64,000 bases of DNA from Adiantum capillus-veneris (GCA_014529385.2 CM043963.1:111566912-111630911); one strand, 5' to 3'; positions 1 to 11,090 are shown, counted from the first letter of the stretch. Notes: generated from the sequence alone by a model not told the origin. Program-made: numbers and translations.

Positions 1-549
1 TGCTCAAGATATTGCGGTTTAAAGTTGAAGAGTGTAGCAGATCCCCGACAAAAAGGGCAGCTGGGGACAGGTGGCCCGGGATGATGTCAGTGCATATGTG
101 TGTAGTGCTCAAGTTGTGGAGCATGCTTGTCTTTTCGGAATGCGAATCGGAGCTCTGGATAGCAAGATATGGTCAGTTGAAGATTTTCTGGGGGCCGGGT
201 CTGAGCCCACTTGGCCGCGTTGGAGGATGCACCATCTGGCGTCTTTTGGGCCTCGCCAAAGTTCTCAGCGATGGTAAGTGTCATGAGGAGCTAGCACGAG
301 TTGACGGCACGTCAATCGGATATTCGGCCAGTCAAATACAACGAGATGAAGTTGGGAGCATTTGGGCAGTGAACAATCGCAAATGATTTTATTCCGTTTT
401 GGAGGCCTTGGTTCGAAGGTGCCAAGGGATTGAAATGCAAAGACGGCAAGTGTAGTCGAGGCCGGGAATATGGAGCTTCAGAGACTTTTTCCTGCTCGCT
501 GATCGGGCCCGGGAGCAATGAATGGGAGCCTACAGAAGAGGGCCAAAAA

Positions 550-568
550 GGGGGGGGGGGGGGGGGGG
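550..568. repeat. Poly-G homopolymer, 19 bases
   Basis: An uninterrupted G run seen directly, one of seven long G/C homopolymers in the window. The true length may differ because such runs are error-prone in sequencing and polymorphic. Confidence 0.9.
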
Positions 569-935
569 TTTAAATATTTATGTTTGAAGATTTTTGGTGG
601 GCTTAAGGGGCCATGAGGCCCATGGCTGACACGTGGCAGAGATATTGGCCCATATGCGTAGGTGGCAGGTTGAGTGGCGGGGTATAAGAGCTGGAGCGCA
701 GCCCCTTAGAAGCATGTGAAGCAAAAGGGCTCCTTGGGAGCTCCTTGGCTATGGCGTAGGGCGTAGGCTTCCCGTGGGCGCTGTTGCGGGCGGAGACGGG
801 CCGGTTTTGGCGGTGGCCGGCGAGGCTAGGCGGCGCGCTCGCGCGGGAAGGTCTTGTGGTGACAGTGATGACGTGGCATGCTCACCCGGTAGGGGGAAAT
901 TCCCACGGCGCCGAAGTTTTAAAGGAGAGAGAGGG

Positions 936-959
936 GGCAATAGCGATATCGCTATTGCC
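936..959. repeat. Perfect 24-bp palindrome with TAGCGA core
   Basis: The left half reads GGCAATAGCGAT and the right half is its exact reverse complement. It sits between a short G run and a C run. The TAGCGA/TCGCTA core also appears in the subterminal repeats of the CACTA element at 44.4-52.5 kb, which suggests transposon-end origin. A closely related copy lies at 1395-1418. Confidence 0.8.
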
Positions 960-1394
960 TCCCCCCCTCAGGTAAGGGGAAAGTCTCACAACAGGGGAAG
1001 CGAGCCCGAGAAGGAGAATTGCCGAGTGGCCAAGTGAACCAAGTGGGGTGTCCCACGGACATTAAGTGTGAAGGGAAGAGGGAGAGAGAATCCGAGAAGG
1101 CCAAGTGGGCTGAGCAAAGTCCGAAGGACCATTTGGGGTAGGACAAACCAAGGCAGAGGCCATCCGGGCAAGCAAAAATTGAAGGAAGGCCAAGTGGGTA
1201 AAGCAAAAATGCAAGAGCAAGAGGGCCATTTCCAGGCTGGACAGGCAAAAGGAAAGAGCAAAGGTTGAGGCCAAGGCCAAGGAGGAGTCGGGTAGAGAGG
1301 ATAAGTCAAAATCAAGCCAATTGTGTTGTATAAGGTTGAGGCTTTAAGGGTAAAAAATGAAGGATGAAAGATAAAAAATAAAAAAATGCTAGGG

Positions 1395-1414
1395 GGCAAT
1401 AGCGACGTCGCTAA

Positions 1415-1418
<4 letters not shown>
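1395..1418. repeat. Near-perfect palindrome, related to the one at 936
   Basis: GGCAATAGCGAC is followed by GTCGCTAATGCC, a palindrome except for one base pair. It differs from the copy at 936 at the centre (GACGTC for GATATC). It runs directly into a 36-base C tract. Confidence 0.75.

Positions 1419-1452
<34 letters not shown>
1417..1452. repeat. Poly-C homopolymer, 36 bases
   Basis: The longest homopolymer in the window, directly after the palindrome at 1395-1418. On the other strand it is a G36 run able to form stacked G-quadruplex structures, which is inference from composition. Confidence 0.9.
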
Positions 1453-1454
<2 letters not shown>

Positions 1455-2029
1455 GTGCAAAAGAGAGAAAGAGAGTAGATGGAATAAGGCGGTGCCTCCC
1501 CTCCCAAGAGATACCAAAAAAGGGTTCCCCATGGACCAATGAAAGTGCAATTTCCCAAATTGAACCCCCCACCCCATAAAAGCCAAAATTGCGTCAAAAG
1601 TGGAGCTCTTGGACAGAGGAGTGTGCCTGTCAAAGCCCTTTGCATTTTTCTTGTGTAAATGGCCATGGTGATGGCAGTGTGAGTTTGTACAGGTGTTTGG
1701 TGGAGTGTAATTGAGCCGTTGTTGCCTCCCTTGCTATTGTTTCCCCTTCCCCCCTCTCTTTCTCCTGCTTTCATGGTTCTCCTCGATGCTGGCTGTGTGG
1801 AAGTGTGTGCCCCCCCCCCCGAACCGATGGTGTTTTGAGTGAGAGAGTGAGATTGAGTGTCCATGTGCGTGTGTAAGGGTGGATACAGGCCATGGCAACA
1901 GGTGTACGTTGTGTGGTGGTTTTGTGGAGTGTGTGAGCAGTGGCAATCGAGCAGGCAGTGGCCTGCTAGTGTGAGTTGTGTGTTTGAAGGTGTTTTCCGA
2001 GAGGATAGGGGTGCTGTGAATACCCTGAG

Positions 2030-2841
2030 CTATAGAGAGGCCCTTGTGTTTATGATGGGAGTGTTCCCCCATTCCCCCTCTCCAACGTCATCAACTTTTG
2101 GGAGTATAAAGGAAGAAGGCTTCACCATATTTTCAGAAGCTGCGGAGGTAGATGGTGCACTACTAACAACCATCTTAGCCCGTCTCCTTTGGCGCTTGGC
2201 AAGTAATGAAACAGCAACTTCAACTTCGTTCCAATCTGTCTTCAATCCGTGCTTAGCATATTTGTCCTCAAGAAGTAGCTCCAATTGCTCCTGGATCTCC
2301 TTTCCTATTTCTTGTTGGAAGAGCTCTGTCTTTTTAGAGTCGAGTGTGGCCTTCTCTGTCCTTGTGAGTTGATCATATCGTCGATCAAGCTCCCTGAGTA
2401 GCTGTGTTGGAGAGAGCCCCTCCTTCGGCTTGGCTACCCACTCCAAGAAAGTTCTCTTTGTTACTCTCTCAGAGTCCTCCATGAAATAATCCTCCTTCAT
2501 CGCTAGCTTGAACTCCTCCCAATTTCTTCCATGCTCATTCCTGATTCCTCTCACATGCTCTCTAATCTCGGGAGTCACAACAAGATCAAAGCTTTGGAGC
2601 ATCTCATCTTCTGGACCACGATGCAACTCTATCTCCTTTATATAGCCACAAACATACTTTGTCACATCTTTCCCATTAAACTGATCCATTTTGTGCACCA
2701 CTGCTTGAATAGCTTTGGTTGCTGACACTTCTCGTCTTTCTGTAGCATGCTGTTGTTGCATAACAAGGAAAATGCTTGAAACATTTGCATTGTAGTGGGA
2801 TCAAAAAGCATACCTTGCTGCTGCAGATGATGATCACCCAT
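2030..2841 (-). pseudogene. Retroelement gag-like protein, frameshifted remnant
   Basis: The minus-strand frame 2761-2030 gives 243 residues without a stop. It has the look of the retrotransposon gag family: a helical, charged core with 'MDQFNGKDVTKYVCGYIKE', 'VVTPEIREHVRGI' and a 'WEEFKLAMKEDYF' segment, which is the region that packs into capsid-like particles. A start upstream at 2841 (MGDHHLQQQ...) is out of phase with this frame, so one base has been lost or gained near 2762. No protease or reverse transcriptase follows on the left, where the sequence becomes unrelated repeats, so the element is truncated after gag. An LTR-like flank lies upstream. Family assignment rests on pattern, not on a search. 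Confidence 0.6.
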
Positions 2842-3081
2842 GGTTGAAGTAGCTTGCAGATCCCCACTAACTCACCCTGACAAACTTCGAATCGGGTTCA
2901 CCAAAAAGTGTGTCAAAGAGTTGGCGGTCTTGCCAGGAAGGCGCTGGGCCTCTAGCTGTGAGGGTTTGTGGGGAGACTGTGAAGCTTTTCACTTAAGCAA
3001 GCTTAGTGTTTGTAGCAAATACATTGTGTGTAGCCATTGGAATCTTACACGCAGACACACACATACGCACACGTGAAACCC

Positions 3082-3542
3082 TCAAAACAAAACAAAGATG
3101 AAAACATCAAGGCTTTGATCGTATCTAATCAAAGGTAAGATGAAAGGGTTCACTGATGCATTTATAACAACAAGTCGTTGTGCTCCAAATAGACTGCGAA
3201 TGGTTCTTTGAAATTGTAACTTAGTGCTTACAAAGATGTAGATATTTTGCCTAGCGATAGGAGTGAGCCGTGTGTACAAGTCTTCTTGGTTCATAGTAAT
3301 ATTAAGAAAGCAAGACTCAACCCCTAGAGGAGAATAAATATGTGCACATCAAAAGAATTAGAGTAGTCTAGTAGTGGCAAAATAAGAGGACGTGGAGAAA
3401 GAATAATTTCTTGCATTCTTTCTCGCCCAAAGAGTAACACAATTCTCTGTTGGAAGTGGATTTTATGGCTAATACAAACGTTAATTCTAATATGTTGCAC
3501 AAAGTGAAAGGGTTGAAAAGTTACACCATTGGGGTTATTCAT
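3082..3542 (-). repeat. Two strongly diverged ~240-bp tandem units
   Basis: Open frames 3294-3082 and 3542-3324 end in similar tails (PFILPLIRYDQSLDVFIFVLF-like and PLILPLLDYSNSFDVHIFILL-like). This points to an old tandem duplication within the LTR-like flank. Nucleotide similarity is low by eye. The tails are unlikely to be protein coding. Confidence 0.3.
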
Positions 3543-3957
3543 CTAAGAAAGCGCAGAAAGCAGTCAAACAATGGAGGAAAGAGATAAGAGAGACAACCAA
3601 CACACAAAGACCCACACAAGATTAATCCAAAGAAGTGAAGCACACCTCAAGACTTGTGGTATTGTAGCCAACTTGATGAAGTAGATGATGCGTAGTAGTC
3701 CCCAACACCGTTTGCAAGCCATCAACAATGCATCTTTATTGATGAAAGAAGGTTTTATAGAGTGTATGAGTATTACAAGTGAGGAGATAGAAAGCTTGAG
3801 GCATGAAGTAGCAAGCTCAAGATGTGTTGGGCTGAAATTGAGAGAAAGTTTTCCTCAAGGAGATGGCTGGGAGGTTGGGTGATGGCTTGATTATGGGGAT
3901 TGCTTGAGCGCTTGATTGCTTGATGGTTTGCTTCATGCCCAAGTGAGGAGCAAGAGG

Positions 3958-3968
3958 CTTTATTTATA
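3958..3968 (-). promoter_or_regulatory. TATA-box-like site in LTR flank
   Basis: TATAAATAAAG on the minus strand, oriented toward the gag remnant and about 1.1 kb upstream of it. It would fit a U3 core promoter of the LTR. Assignment is by motif and position only. Confidence 0.4.
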
Positions 3969-4072
3969 GGTGAGGTTGCCTCTTGAAGAAGATATTTGCT
4001 TAGAAATATCCAAGGGATTTGTTGACAAGTATCTCCCTTTTTAAAAATATCTTGAAATTATCTTCAAAGTTT

Positions 4073-4146
4073 CTAGATCTTTCTCTTCAAGAAATATCTA
4101 GAGGTTCTTCTAGATCTTTCTCTTGAAGAAATATCTAGAGGTTCTT
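4073..4146. repeat. Two 37-bp direct repeats
   Basis: The unit CTAGATCTTTCTCTTSAAGA plus 17 more bases is present twice head to tail (4073-4109 and 4110-4146) with one difference. It is a local tandem duplication. Confidence 0.8.
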
Positions 4147-4695
4147 CCAGATTTTTCTCCAAATATCTTATCCTTGCCACCACAAGCCTCCAAGAGTAGC
4201 TTTATAAAAAATTGAGAGAGAGCTTGACATACATCATGGATGACATCAAACAAACTCGTAACCATTTTTCTAAGGGATTTTTCTAGGTCCATAATTACTC
4301 CAAAGTGCACCTACTATGTGTAGAATGACAGCTCATGGGGTATACTATGACTAAAGCCACTTTTGACCATGCTACACATGTCATATGCCACCTAGGATGC
4401 CTAGTAGATAGAAGGTATGTTTTATAGGCTCATTTTATCATGGCTCCAAGAAGAGGTTCACAAAGAAGCATGGGATCATAGGACAAAGCCCATTCCCAAC
4501 AAGAGTGACACATCAGACTTTGACTAGATTTTTTGCATGCTAAATAGAAAATCCATATACTTATGCACACTTAAGGCATACACATAAAATCCATAATATT
4601 ATAGGGCTTAGCTTCCGTTCCCATTATGCACGTGCCACGGCATGACAACGTGTCGTTCGTAAAGAATGTTTTTTAGCAATCTCATCATGTGCAGC

Positions 4696-6122
4696 TGATC
4701 GCATACAGCAGATTAATGAAAGCAATGTCTACATCAAAGACATCACTAACGCTATTAGGGAGAACACAGAGCGCAGGTTGCGACTTGAAGGCCAATACGA
4801 GTTGTTGAGTCCAGCTGGGATACGATAATTTGACCCCCACCACAAGGTCATGACAGTGTTGGGCAATATGAAAGTATGTTGCAGAGACTTAAAGGAAGAT
4901 ATCCCACCTGCTTGTGACATGTAAAAATTAGAGCTGTGGGATAAATTGTAGGAAGAACAGAAGGTAAAGATGAAGCATGTGAAAGCGCAAGACCAAGCAG
5001 CCTTACCCAAGAGATTGAAGATGGCCCATGATGCGCAAGCAGCTTTGGGAGGTCGATCGGCACAATCATGCGCACTGCTTTGAATGCAAAGTGCGCTCAT
5101 CTTGTTGGCATCCCTCACAAAGCCTTGGTAGAATATATGAGGATTGGAGCAGGCTCCTTCGGTGTGTGCACATTGTACACCATCAAAGGCATCTCATTTT
5201 TTCCAGACCACATTACATATGTGGGAAAATGTTACAAAAGAGGGAGTGAGGTGAAATTTGACAGCTTTCAGATAGAGCAAGAAATACAAATGCTTCACCC
5301 CTCCATTGTAAGGTGCATTAAGTTTATTATAGAAGCTCCTTGGATCACGATATTCCCATACTACAATTGGGGTACCGTGGACGACATGATGTGCCGCTTA
5401 CCGTTCGCTCACGGATTGTTTAGACGACACATGCATAGGCTACGACACGACTGGAGGTCATTTCCTGTAGCAAACAACCCTGTAAGCGAGATAGACACAG
5501 TGCGGATCAAAGCAGTGGTCGAGAAGATGCCGGAAATTTGTCATGCCTTAATCGACGGCGTTGCACTTGCCCACTTGGCTGGTATAGTGCACAGTGACCT
5601 GCACTCGTTCAATGTAATGTTGGACTTTACTCGCCCAATAAACCTCGTGTTGGTATCATTGATTGGGGTATGATGCTAAGAACACCTGCTAAGTGGGTAG
5701 CACATAATTATCTATCTCCAAGCGCACAGTCGGACGAAGCAGTTTTGAATGCACAGAGAGCAGAGAATGCCGATATGGCTAAGCGACCATGGATTGCTCC
5801 CAAACTATACGAACCACCGTGCGCAGATGCATACACAAAAGCGAGCTGCATTTATGCATTGGGCTACCTATTCGACATGCTGGCAGATTTTTGGAGTGCA
5901 GCCCAAAAAAAATATTTTCCAGAAGAAGTTTTTCACCACCCAGACAAAGATGTTATGAGGGCTATTTGAATTAAAGTAGATTGTTGGAAAAAGTTAAAAG
6001 AGCGGGACCAAAGAAGGAATGCTTCTGACGTGTTGATATTTTTCAAAGAACATTTAAAAACAGACCCTAACACTGTCCAATGTCCACTTGTTGAACTTGC
6101 ACCATCATTTTATCCGATTTAA
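4696..6122 (+). pseudogene. Protein kinase, decayed copy
   Basis: A coiled-coil-like lead (about 4696-5060) precedes a kinase fold. The Gly-rich loop 'IGAGSFGVCTLY' is near 5140-5175, a candidate ATP-binding Lys is in 'YVGKCYKRG' (about 5220), the catalytic loop 'HSDLHSFNVML' is at 5590-5622 and the metal-binding site reads 'IIDWG' (5656-5670), so HRD is HSD and DFG is DWG. The C-lobe continues as 'RPWIAPKLYEPPCADAYTK' (activation segment/P+1 region) and ends at a TAA at 6122. One base is missing near 5638, splitting N- and C-lobes, another shift lies near 5066, and TAA/TAG/TGA codons interrupt the lead and the tail. It is presumably a Ser/Thr kinase-like protein that no longer makes a full product. 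A RING gene follows about 240 bases downstream on the same strand. Confidence 0.65.
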
Positions 6123-6357
6123 ACATTTCTATGATATACATGTCTTGTCAAGTGTATTCTTTTTATTGAAGTGTATTATATGGTTTGAAGTGGTTCACCT
6201 AATTGAGTCAATTATCTTTAGTCATTTTAAATTTGCTTTGTGGTTCAATTAGTCACATTTGTTGTGGTTTGATTTAGTGGATTCCGCGCAGTGAGAATAT
6301 ATAATTGCCAATGATATTGAATATTTGCCACTCTATTGACTGCAGCTCTAAGAGAAA

Positions 6358-7391
6358 ATGGCCGATCAAGAACAAGATATTGGCACCCAATCATTGCCTG
6401 ATGATCAACAACAAGCGGCTGTTAATGCATTTCAGCGCATGAAGTCTCTAGCACACGGCATGTCGGCACAACAAGCAACGCGTACTGCTCACCGACTCTC
6501 AAAGTGGGAAAATCCAAACCATATGCAGTGGAAAGAGATCAATAAGGAAGTAACAAAGGTCATGATCAAGACAATATGGCCTTGTGAGCACGTAGAGATC
6601 AAGAAAGGAAGGTGGAAGGTTTCAAAGTGCAACTATGATGGATCAAAGATAACGTTGAGAGGATTTATTTGGAGGTTTATGGCCATCCCCTGCACAATGT
6701 AGATTGTGCGCTATATTTTACAAAAATGTTATATGTTCACTTTTTGCAACAGTGACCAGTAGACTTCTCGTCAAAGGAGACAACTGTTTCCACTCATGAT
6801 TTAAGGGAGAGTTGTGTCACTTTTACCCGAGATGAGCTGGCATTGATAGTGGAAGGCACTGACCTACAGTTAAAGAGAGAGAAGGATATTTACTCGACAT
6901 AGTTGGCAGAGAAAGATGCAGAAATAACACGTCTTTCTATAGCCACCCAGACACCGCAACCCTCACAAGTCTGGATGGAGAAAAGCATTCACCGCTTAAG
7001 TCAGGACGTTCAAAACCTGACATAGCAAGTGAATCCAACACTTGTACAAGGGACACACATCAACCACCTTGTCTTGCATCCGGAGTTGGTCCCCTCGTCT
7101 ACTTCAAATTCATACTCATCTTCCCAATGTCCAGTTTGCTACAAGAATTTTGATGGATGGAGTGGGTACTATACATTGACATGTGGTCACTATTATCATT
7201 TAGTTTGTCTTATTCGTTTGATGCAAAACAGTAGTCGATGTGCAATCTGTTCACAAGATATTCCACAAGGAATATATATTATGTTTGGCATGGCAAATGA
7301 ATATAAATTCAAACAACCACGCCCAGATACCCCTAGCACAATTAGAAATCTGTTTGATGAGCAAGATGCTGCTTCGGGGCAACAAAATTGA
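6358..7391 (+). pseudogene. RING-H2 protein with coiled-coil middle, interrupted
   Basis: The start at 6358 opens a 114-residue Gln-rich N-terminus (MADQEQDIGTQSLPDDQQ). The frame stops just after a possible 5' splice site. A pyrimidine-rich stretch ending in CAACAG follows at about 6750. A helical segment (VEGTDLQLKREKD...AEKDAEITRL) leads into a RING-H2 finger at about 7125-7250: CPVC, 14 residues, CGHYYHLVC, then CAIC, i.e. C-x2-C-x14-C-x-H-x2-H-x2-C-x10-C-x2-C. RING-H2 proteins are normally E3 ubiquitin ligases; all eight zinc ligands are present. Two in-frame TAG codons (in YST*LAEKD and NLT*QVNPT) fall in the helical part, so the copy looks decayed. The frame ends with TGA at 7391. Confidence 0.6.
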
Positions 7392-7520
7392 GATCGATAA
7401 ACTATGTAATATCGCGACAAACTATGTATTATCGAGAATATGAAGCATTGTAATTACTCAAAACACATTTGAATACAAGGTCTTTACAATGGTTTTTGAC
7501 ATACTCATTGTACTCTCAAG

Positions 7521-9725
7521 CTATATTGAATTAGTTGATTTGTTATCTGGTTCTAAGTCTGAGTGTTGTGGTTCTTCTTGTAATTCAACCTTCACATCTA
7601 TTATCAAATTCTCTTCTATTTTGTCTATAGTGCATTGAGATACACCAACATTGAAATCTTCTTCATCTTTGTTTTGACAATCATACAACCAGGTTGGCAT
7701 TTCCTCCTCGTATCCATCACTTTTGATGTGATTCAGTATCTTTTCGTTGCAATACATATACACTAATTTCTCTTATCTGTCTGCTAATAGTCTGTTGCGA
7801 ATAGTGCTGTGAGCATACTTGTACATACTCCAGTTTCTCTCTGAACTTGAATTTGCTGCACATTGTGCAAATGCTTTCATTGCAAGAGGACGTAAGGTAG
7901 AGTAATGCTCTCCACCATTCATCATTCACCACTTCCATGTAGGTTACTCTTTTGCCATTACCTGTACAAAATCACTCGCAAAAGGACCTTATTTTAATCT
8001 AAATGCACTCATTTCTTTGATGCAATCAATTCGGTCCTGAACGTTGAAGTAGAACGTGTTGACCACGTGATAGAAATCGCCTACCACCTCTGTATTGGAA
8101 ATCAGATCTAAATTACAATACTCTGGATCGAGTATGTAAGCCACGCTATGGAGTGGACTATGAGCGCTCTTCCACCTTGCATGAAAATACTTAGCCAAAA
8201 TTTTCCATTGTTTGCCAGAGAATGGTAATCTCCACTTCTTCTCTACTACAGACTCTTTCAGCTCTTCAGGATTTTCAAGACTCTGTTGGACTGACCACCA
8301 TGTCATCCACACTTTGCCCAAGTTTGTCGCCCTTTGATCAAGATTGCGGATCGCGAACATAACGAGCATCATTACATGGTATGCATCCATTACACTCCTC
8401 CACCAAGCAACCTTGTCTACATTGCCACGTAGACATGTAATTTATCTTTCACTGTTTCTTTTTGCTCAAGCTGGCATTCATCAAAGGCCACGCAATTGAA
8501 TGTGTCAATCACAATACATTTATTACAAAGAAGTGATTCCAAGGTATAAAAGTGTGTGCAGAACCGAGTTTCAGCAGGAAGTTTCAGCATCACTGACATG
8601 CGCATCCTATACAAATTGAGCACTCTTTGCCATTTAAAGATAAATTTCACAACCTGACGTGCTGTATCAATTATTTTGGCGAACCATGTGGTTTCTTCGC
8701 TAGTGTACCAATCTTTCAGCACCAAGTTCAAGCTGTGCGTATTACAACCATTGGAAAAATGTGTGAAAAGCACTTCTTTTTTAATTTACTAGCGTTTTTA
8801 CAATTCTTTGCGTTGTCCATCACAACTTGAGCACCTGTTCAGCACCAATTTCTTTGATTACATTAATCAAGACCTCAGAAATGTATTTGCCACTTTTAAT
8901 TGCACCAGAACTATCAATCACCTTTATAAACGTTTCTCCCCTTGGACAAACCAGCATTACATTGATCAGTGGTCTTCTCTGAACATTTGACCAGCCATCA
9001 CTCACAATCGTACATCCTGAAAGCGAAATATTTCCAAGTATTATTTTGCCAACACGCTCTTTGACTTCGATGTAAAATTTGTCCAAGAAAACATTTCTTA
9101 TCGTGTGATAAGTAGGAGCTGAAAATCCTGGACCAAACTCACCGATTTTCTTCCAAGCAGCCTTCCAATGATTGCTGTCTACCATGACCAAAGCACTTCC
9201 AGTAAAGAATATTGCTTTGGCAAGTGATGTTTGTGCTTCTTCTAGAGACTGTACTCGAAAGCTTTGATGTAATGATTTTTGACGCATTTGACAAAGTCCA
9301 CCTTCATTGTGACGTTTAAAAGGAACACTGCCTGGAATTTCCTCTCCTTGTGCAGGTTGTTCTCCAAGGTTAGTTAGCGTCACTACAGGATCTATGGAGT
9401 TAATATTTGGCTCTGGGAACTCTTGACTCGAAGGCACATAGCTATATATCTGTCGTCTCTTGCCACCCTTTTTGGCGAGCTCTTCTCTCAAACGCTTTGC
9501 AACTGCAGGTGCCTGAGAATCTTCACATTTCTTACAACTGTTTTTAGCGCTACCCAGAAAATGATCCCTAATACGTGGTGCACCGCCAGATTTTGTTGTG
9601 TGACAAAATTTACATTGCCACTCCATATATCAGCCGCATATGTTGTGAGCATAATCCCACTCTTTGCCAGGAGCTTTTTTATTCTTTGGCTTCTTCGTAC
9701 CACTTGTGCCCACATTTTTCTCCAT
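7521..9725 (-). pseudogene. hAT-superfamily transposase, decayed
   Basis: Read on the minus strand from a start at 9725. The order is a BED-type zinc finger (CKFC...HFLGSAKNSCKKC), a DUF659-type region with the catalytic 'CTIVSDGWSNVQRRPLINVM' (first Asp), 'VVMDNAKNC' (second Asp), 'GCNTHSLNLVLKDW', an insertion domain, and the C-terminal hAT dimerisation region 'SSSERNWSMYKYAHSTIRNRL' near 7790-7860. This is the cut-and-paste enzyme of hAT transposons. Decay is clear: a TGA near 9632, frame changes near 8825, 8777, 8405 and 7850, and TAA codons at apparent Gln positions near 7995, 7955 and 7775. Terminal inverted repeats were not identified. It lies back to back with the RING gene at 6.4-7.4 kb. 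Confidence 0.8.
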
Positions 9726-9734
9726 TGCTATTAA

Positions 9735-10900
9735 ATTAAAACTAAAGAGAAAAGAACAAGATGTTCAGTTTTGAAATATATTTTTATTTTCAATATATAT
9801 TATAATTTAAAAACCATTCAATTTGAAAGTAACCATGATGCACAATATGAGATTTTCAATGCACGCTAGTCAATCCACATATCAATTACCTATATTGTGA
9901 GCAACCATACACATTGCAATGTAGTCTATACATAGCGTAATAACTATAACAATGCTATGAATCTCTCTATGCAATTATTATTATAATGATTATTTATATG
10001 TCCACTTTGATTTGCAAACAATAAGACACATCTAATTTCATTTGCTACAAGAAAACAAACGAAAGAAATAAAATATATGATTGGTCATTTCATGCACTAA
10101 TAATCTATCGTAATATATAATGCACTCTTTGTATAAACCAATGCATGAACTAACGCAAATAAATCTTCAATATAATCACCCAATTGGGCACTACTTGTAC
10201 CCAGTGAAGGATTGTAGCCCACCCATGCAACCAATTCAATATATAAAAGCTATTTCAACCCAATCAAGGATTATAGCTCTTATATTGTAAATCAACTCAA
10301 ATGCAAGACTTCAAGGATCTTTATATGCCCGGTACACTAGTAGAGGACATCCGACCCTTGACTATCGACTCGTCATTTACATATGCTCATCTTCTAAAAC
10401 CAATTACATCCCTCATTTGGACCAATGGCTTCTTCGCAATGAGCATAATTCTCCAAGTTTTCAGTTGTTTTGGTTTCGTACCTTTATGTCGGTAAACGAA
10501 TTAAATTTTTTTAGAGGTGGTTCCCGAATTAAGAATCACGTTCGGCCCAAAAAAAGGACCAGTGACTCTGTAACCTTAGATCAATTCACAAGGAGATGAA
10601 AATATCCGGCACTCGAATACACTCCCCAAGGATTTGACTAGCTAAAAGACCGGGGTTAGCACACTATTTACTATATATAATTACTCCCGCCAGGCTTTTT
10701 CATTATTCTAGGCGGGACCGTTGGGGACCGCAGGGAAAATAAAAGAGCCCGGAGGGCTATTCGGCTCTATAGGTTTTTGCAGGTCAAAATCAAGTCACGT
10801 TAACAATTAACATGATCACGTGATTTTTTTGTGTAAATACTATAGTTATTTACGTAATCACTGGATCGTGATTACATTAATGAAATCCCTGGTAGGGGTA
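9735..10900. other. AT-rich spacer, no gene seen
   Basis: Mostly A+T with no supportable open frame on either strand. A GC-richer patch with small dyads (around 10690-10880, including ATGATCACGTGAT) lies next to the CACTA 2 remains and may be its terminal part, but no CACTA-type end could be fixed. Confidence 0.5.
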
Positions 10901-10907
10901 CACTAGA

Positions 10908-11090
10908 CTAAGGTGTGGGACCACTTGGTGTAGGGACTACACTAGTCCCGGGCGTAGGGTTGGTCCTAGTAGGTCTAGAGAGACCTATTGCCCAAAGGTG
11001 TTGTGCCATCGCGATCTGCTCGGGTGACATGTCGCCTGGAGTGATAGAAAAACTAAAACTAAGAGAGTATGGCTCATCGTCATTGGCCAT
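10908..11090 (-). pseudogene. Start of CACTA partner gene (Ptta/En/Spm type), truncated
   Basis: The minus-strand frame MANDDEPYSLSFSF...DMSPEQIAMAQHLW...PTPGTSVVPTPSGPTP resembles in layout the N-terminus of the intact partner gene at 46365-45054 (acidic start, SPQQRQWY-like segment, then Pro/Ser/Thr-rich linker). It sits immediately downstream of TNP2 in the same order and strand as in the complete element. The conserved transposase-24 domain is missing because the sequence leaves homology near 10900. Assignment rests mainly on position. Confidence 0.45.

Larger units (their letters stand above)
1..2029. other. Non-coding, low-complexity stretch
   Basis: No protein family is recognisable on either strand. 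The longest open frame (986-1864, minus) is rich in Gly, Pro and Phe and runs through a poly-C tract and purine-rich DNA, so it is not accepted as a gene. The stretch holds a 19-base G run, a 36-base C run and two related palindromes, which are listed separately. Confidence 0.6.
2908..4480 (-). mobile_element. Probable LTR flank of the gag remnant (ends uncertain)
   Basis: Upstream of the gag remnant, read on the minus strand, a TGGTGAACCC primer-binding-like string (about 2890-2907) is preceded by a sequence ending in CA, the usual LTR-to-primer-site junction. Further upstream lies a TATAAATAAAG box at 3958-3968 in the same orientation, as expected for a U3 promoter. No second LTR copy was found in the window, so the outer edge (about 4480) is a guess. 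The small open frames inside are not considered genes. Confidence 0.4.

Noticed and set aside
986-1864. 292-residue minus-strand open frame.
   Set aside because: It crosses a 36-base C run (poly-Gly) and purine-rich repeats, has no domain and biased composition.
2890-2907. Tried to match the TGGTGAACCC primer-site string to a specific tRNA.
   Set aside because: The string looks partly tRNA-like, but stem lengths do not fit a tRNA 3' end, so no tRNA is named.
4696-7391. Frequent TAA/TAG at Gln-like positions suggested a nuclear code reading TAA/TAG as Gln (as in some ulvophyte algae and ciliates).
   Set aside because: The 563-residue RT/RNase H frame and the CACTA partner gene contain many Gln codons and no internal TAA or TAG. 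Other relics also have TGA at Arg or Trp positions. C-to-T decay explains all of it under the standard code.
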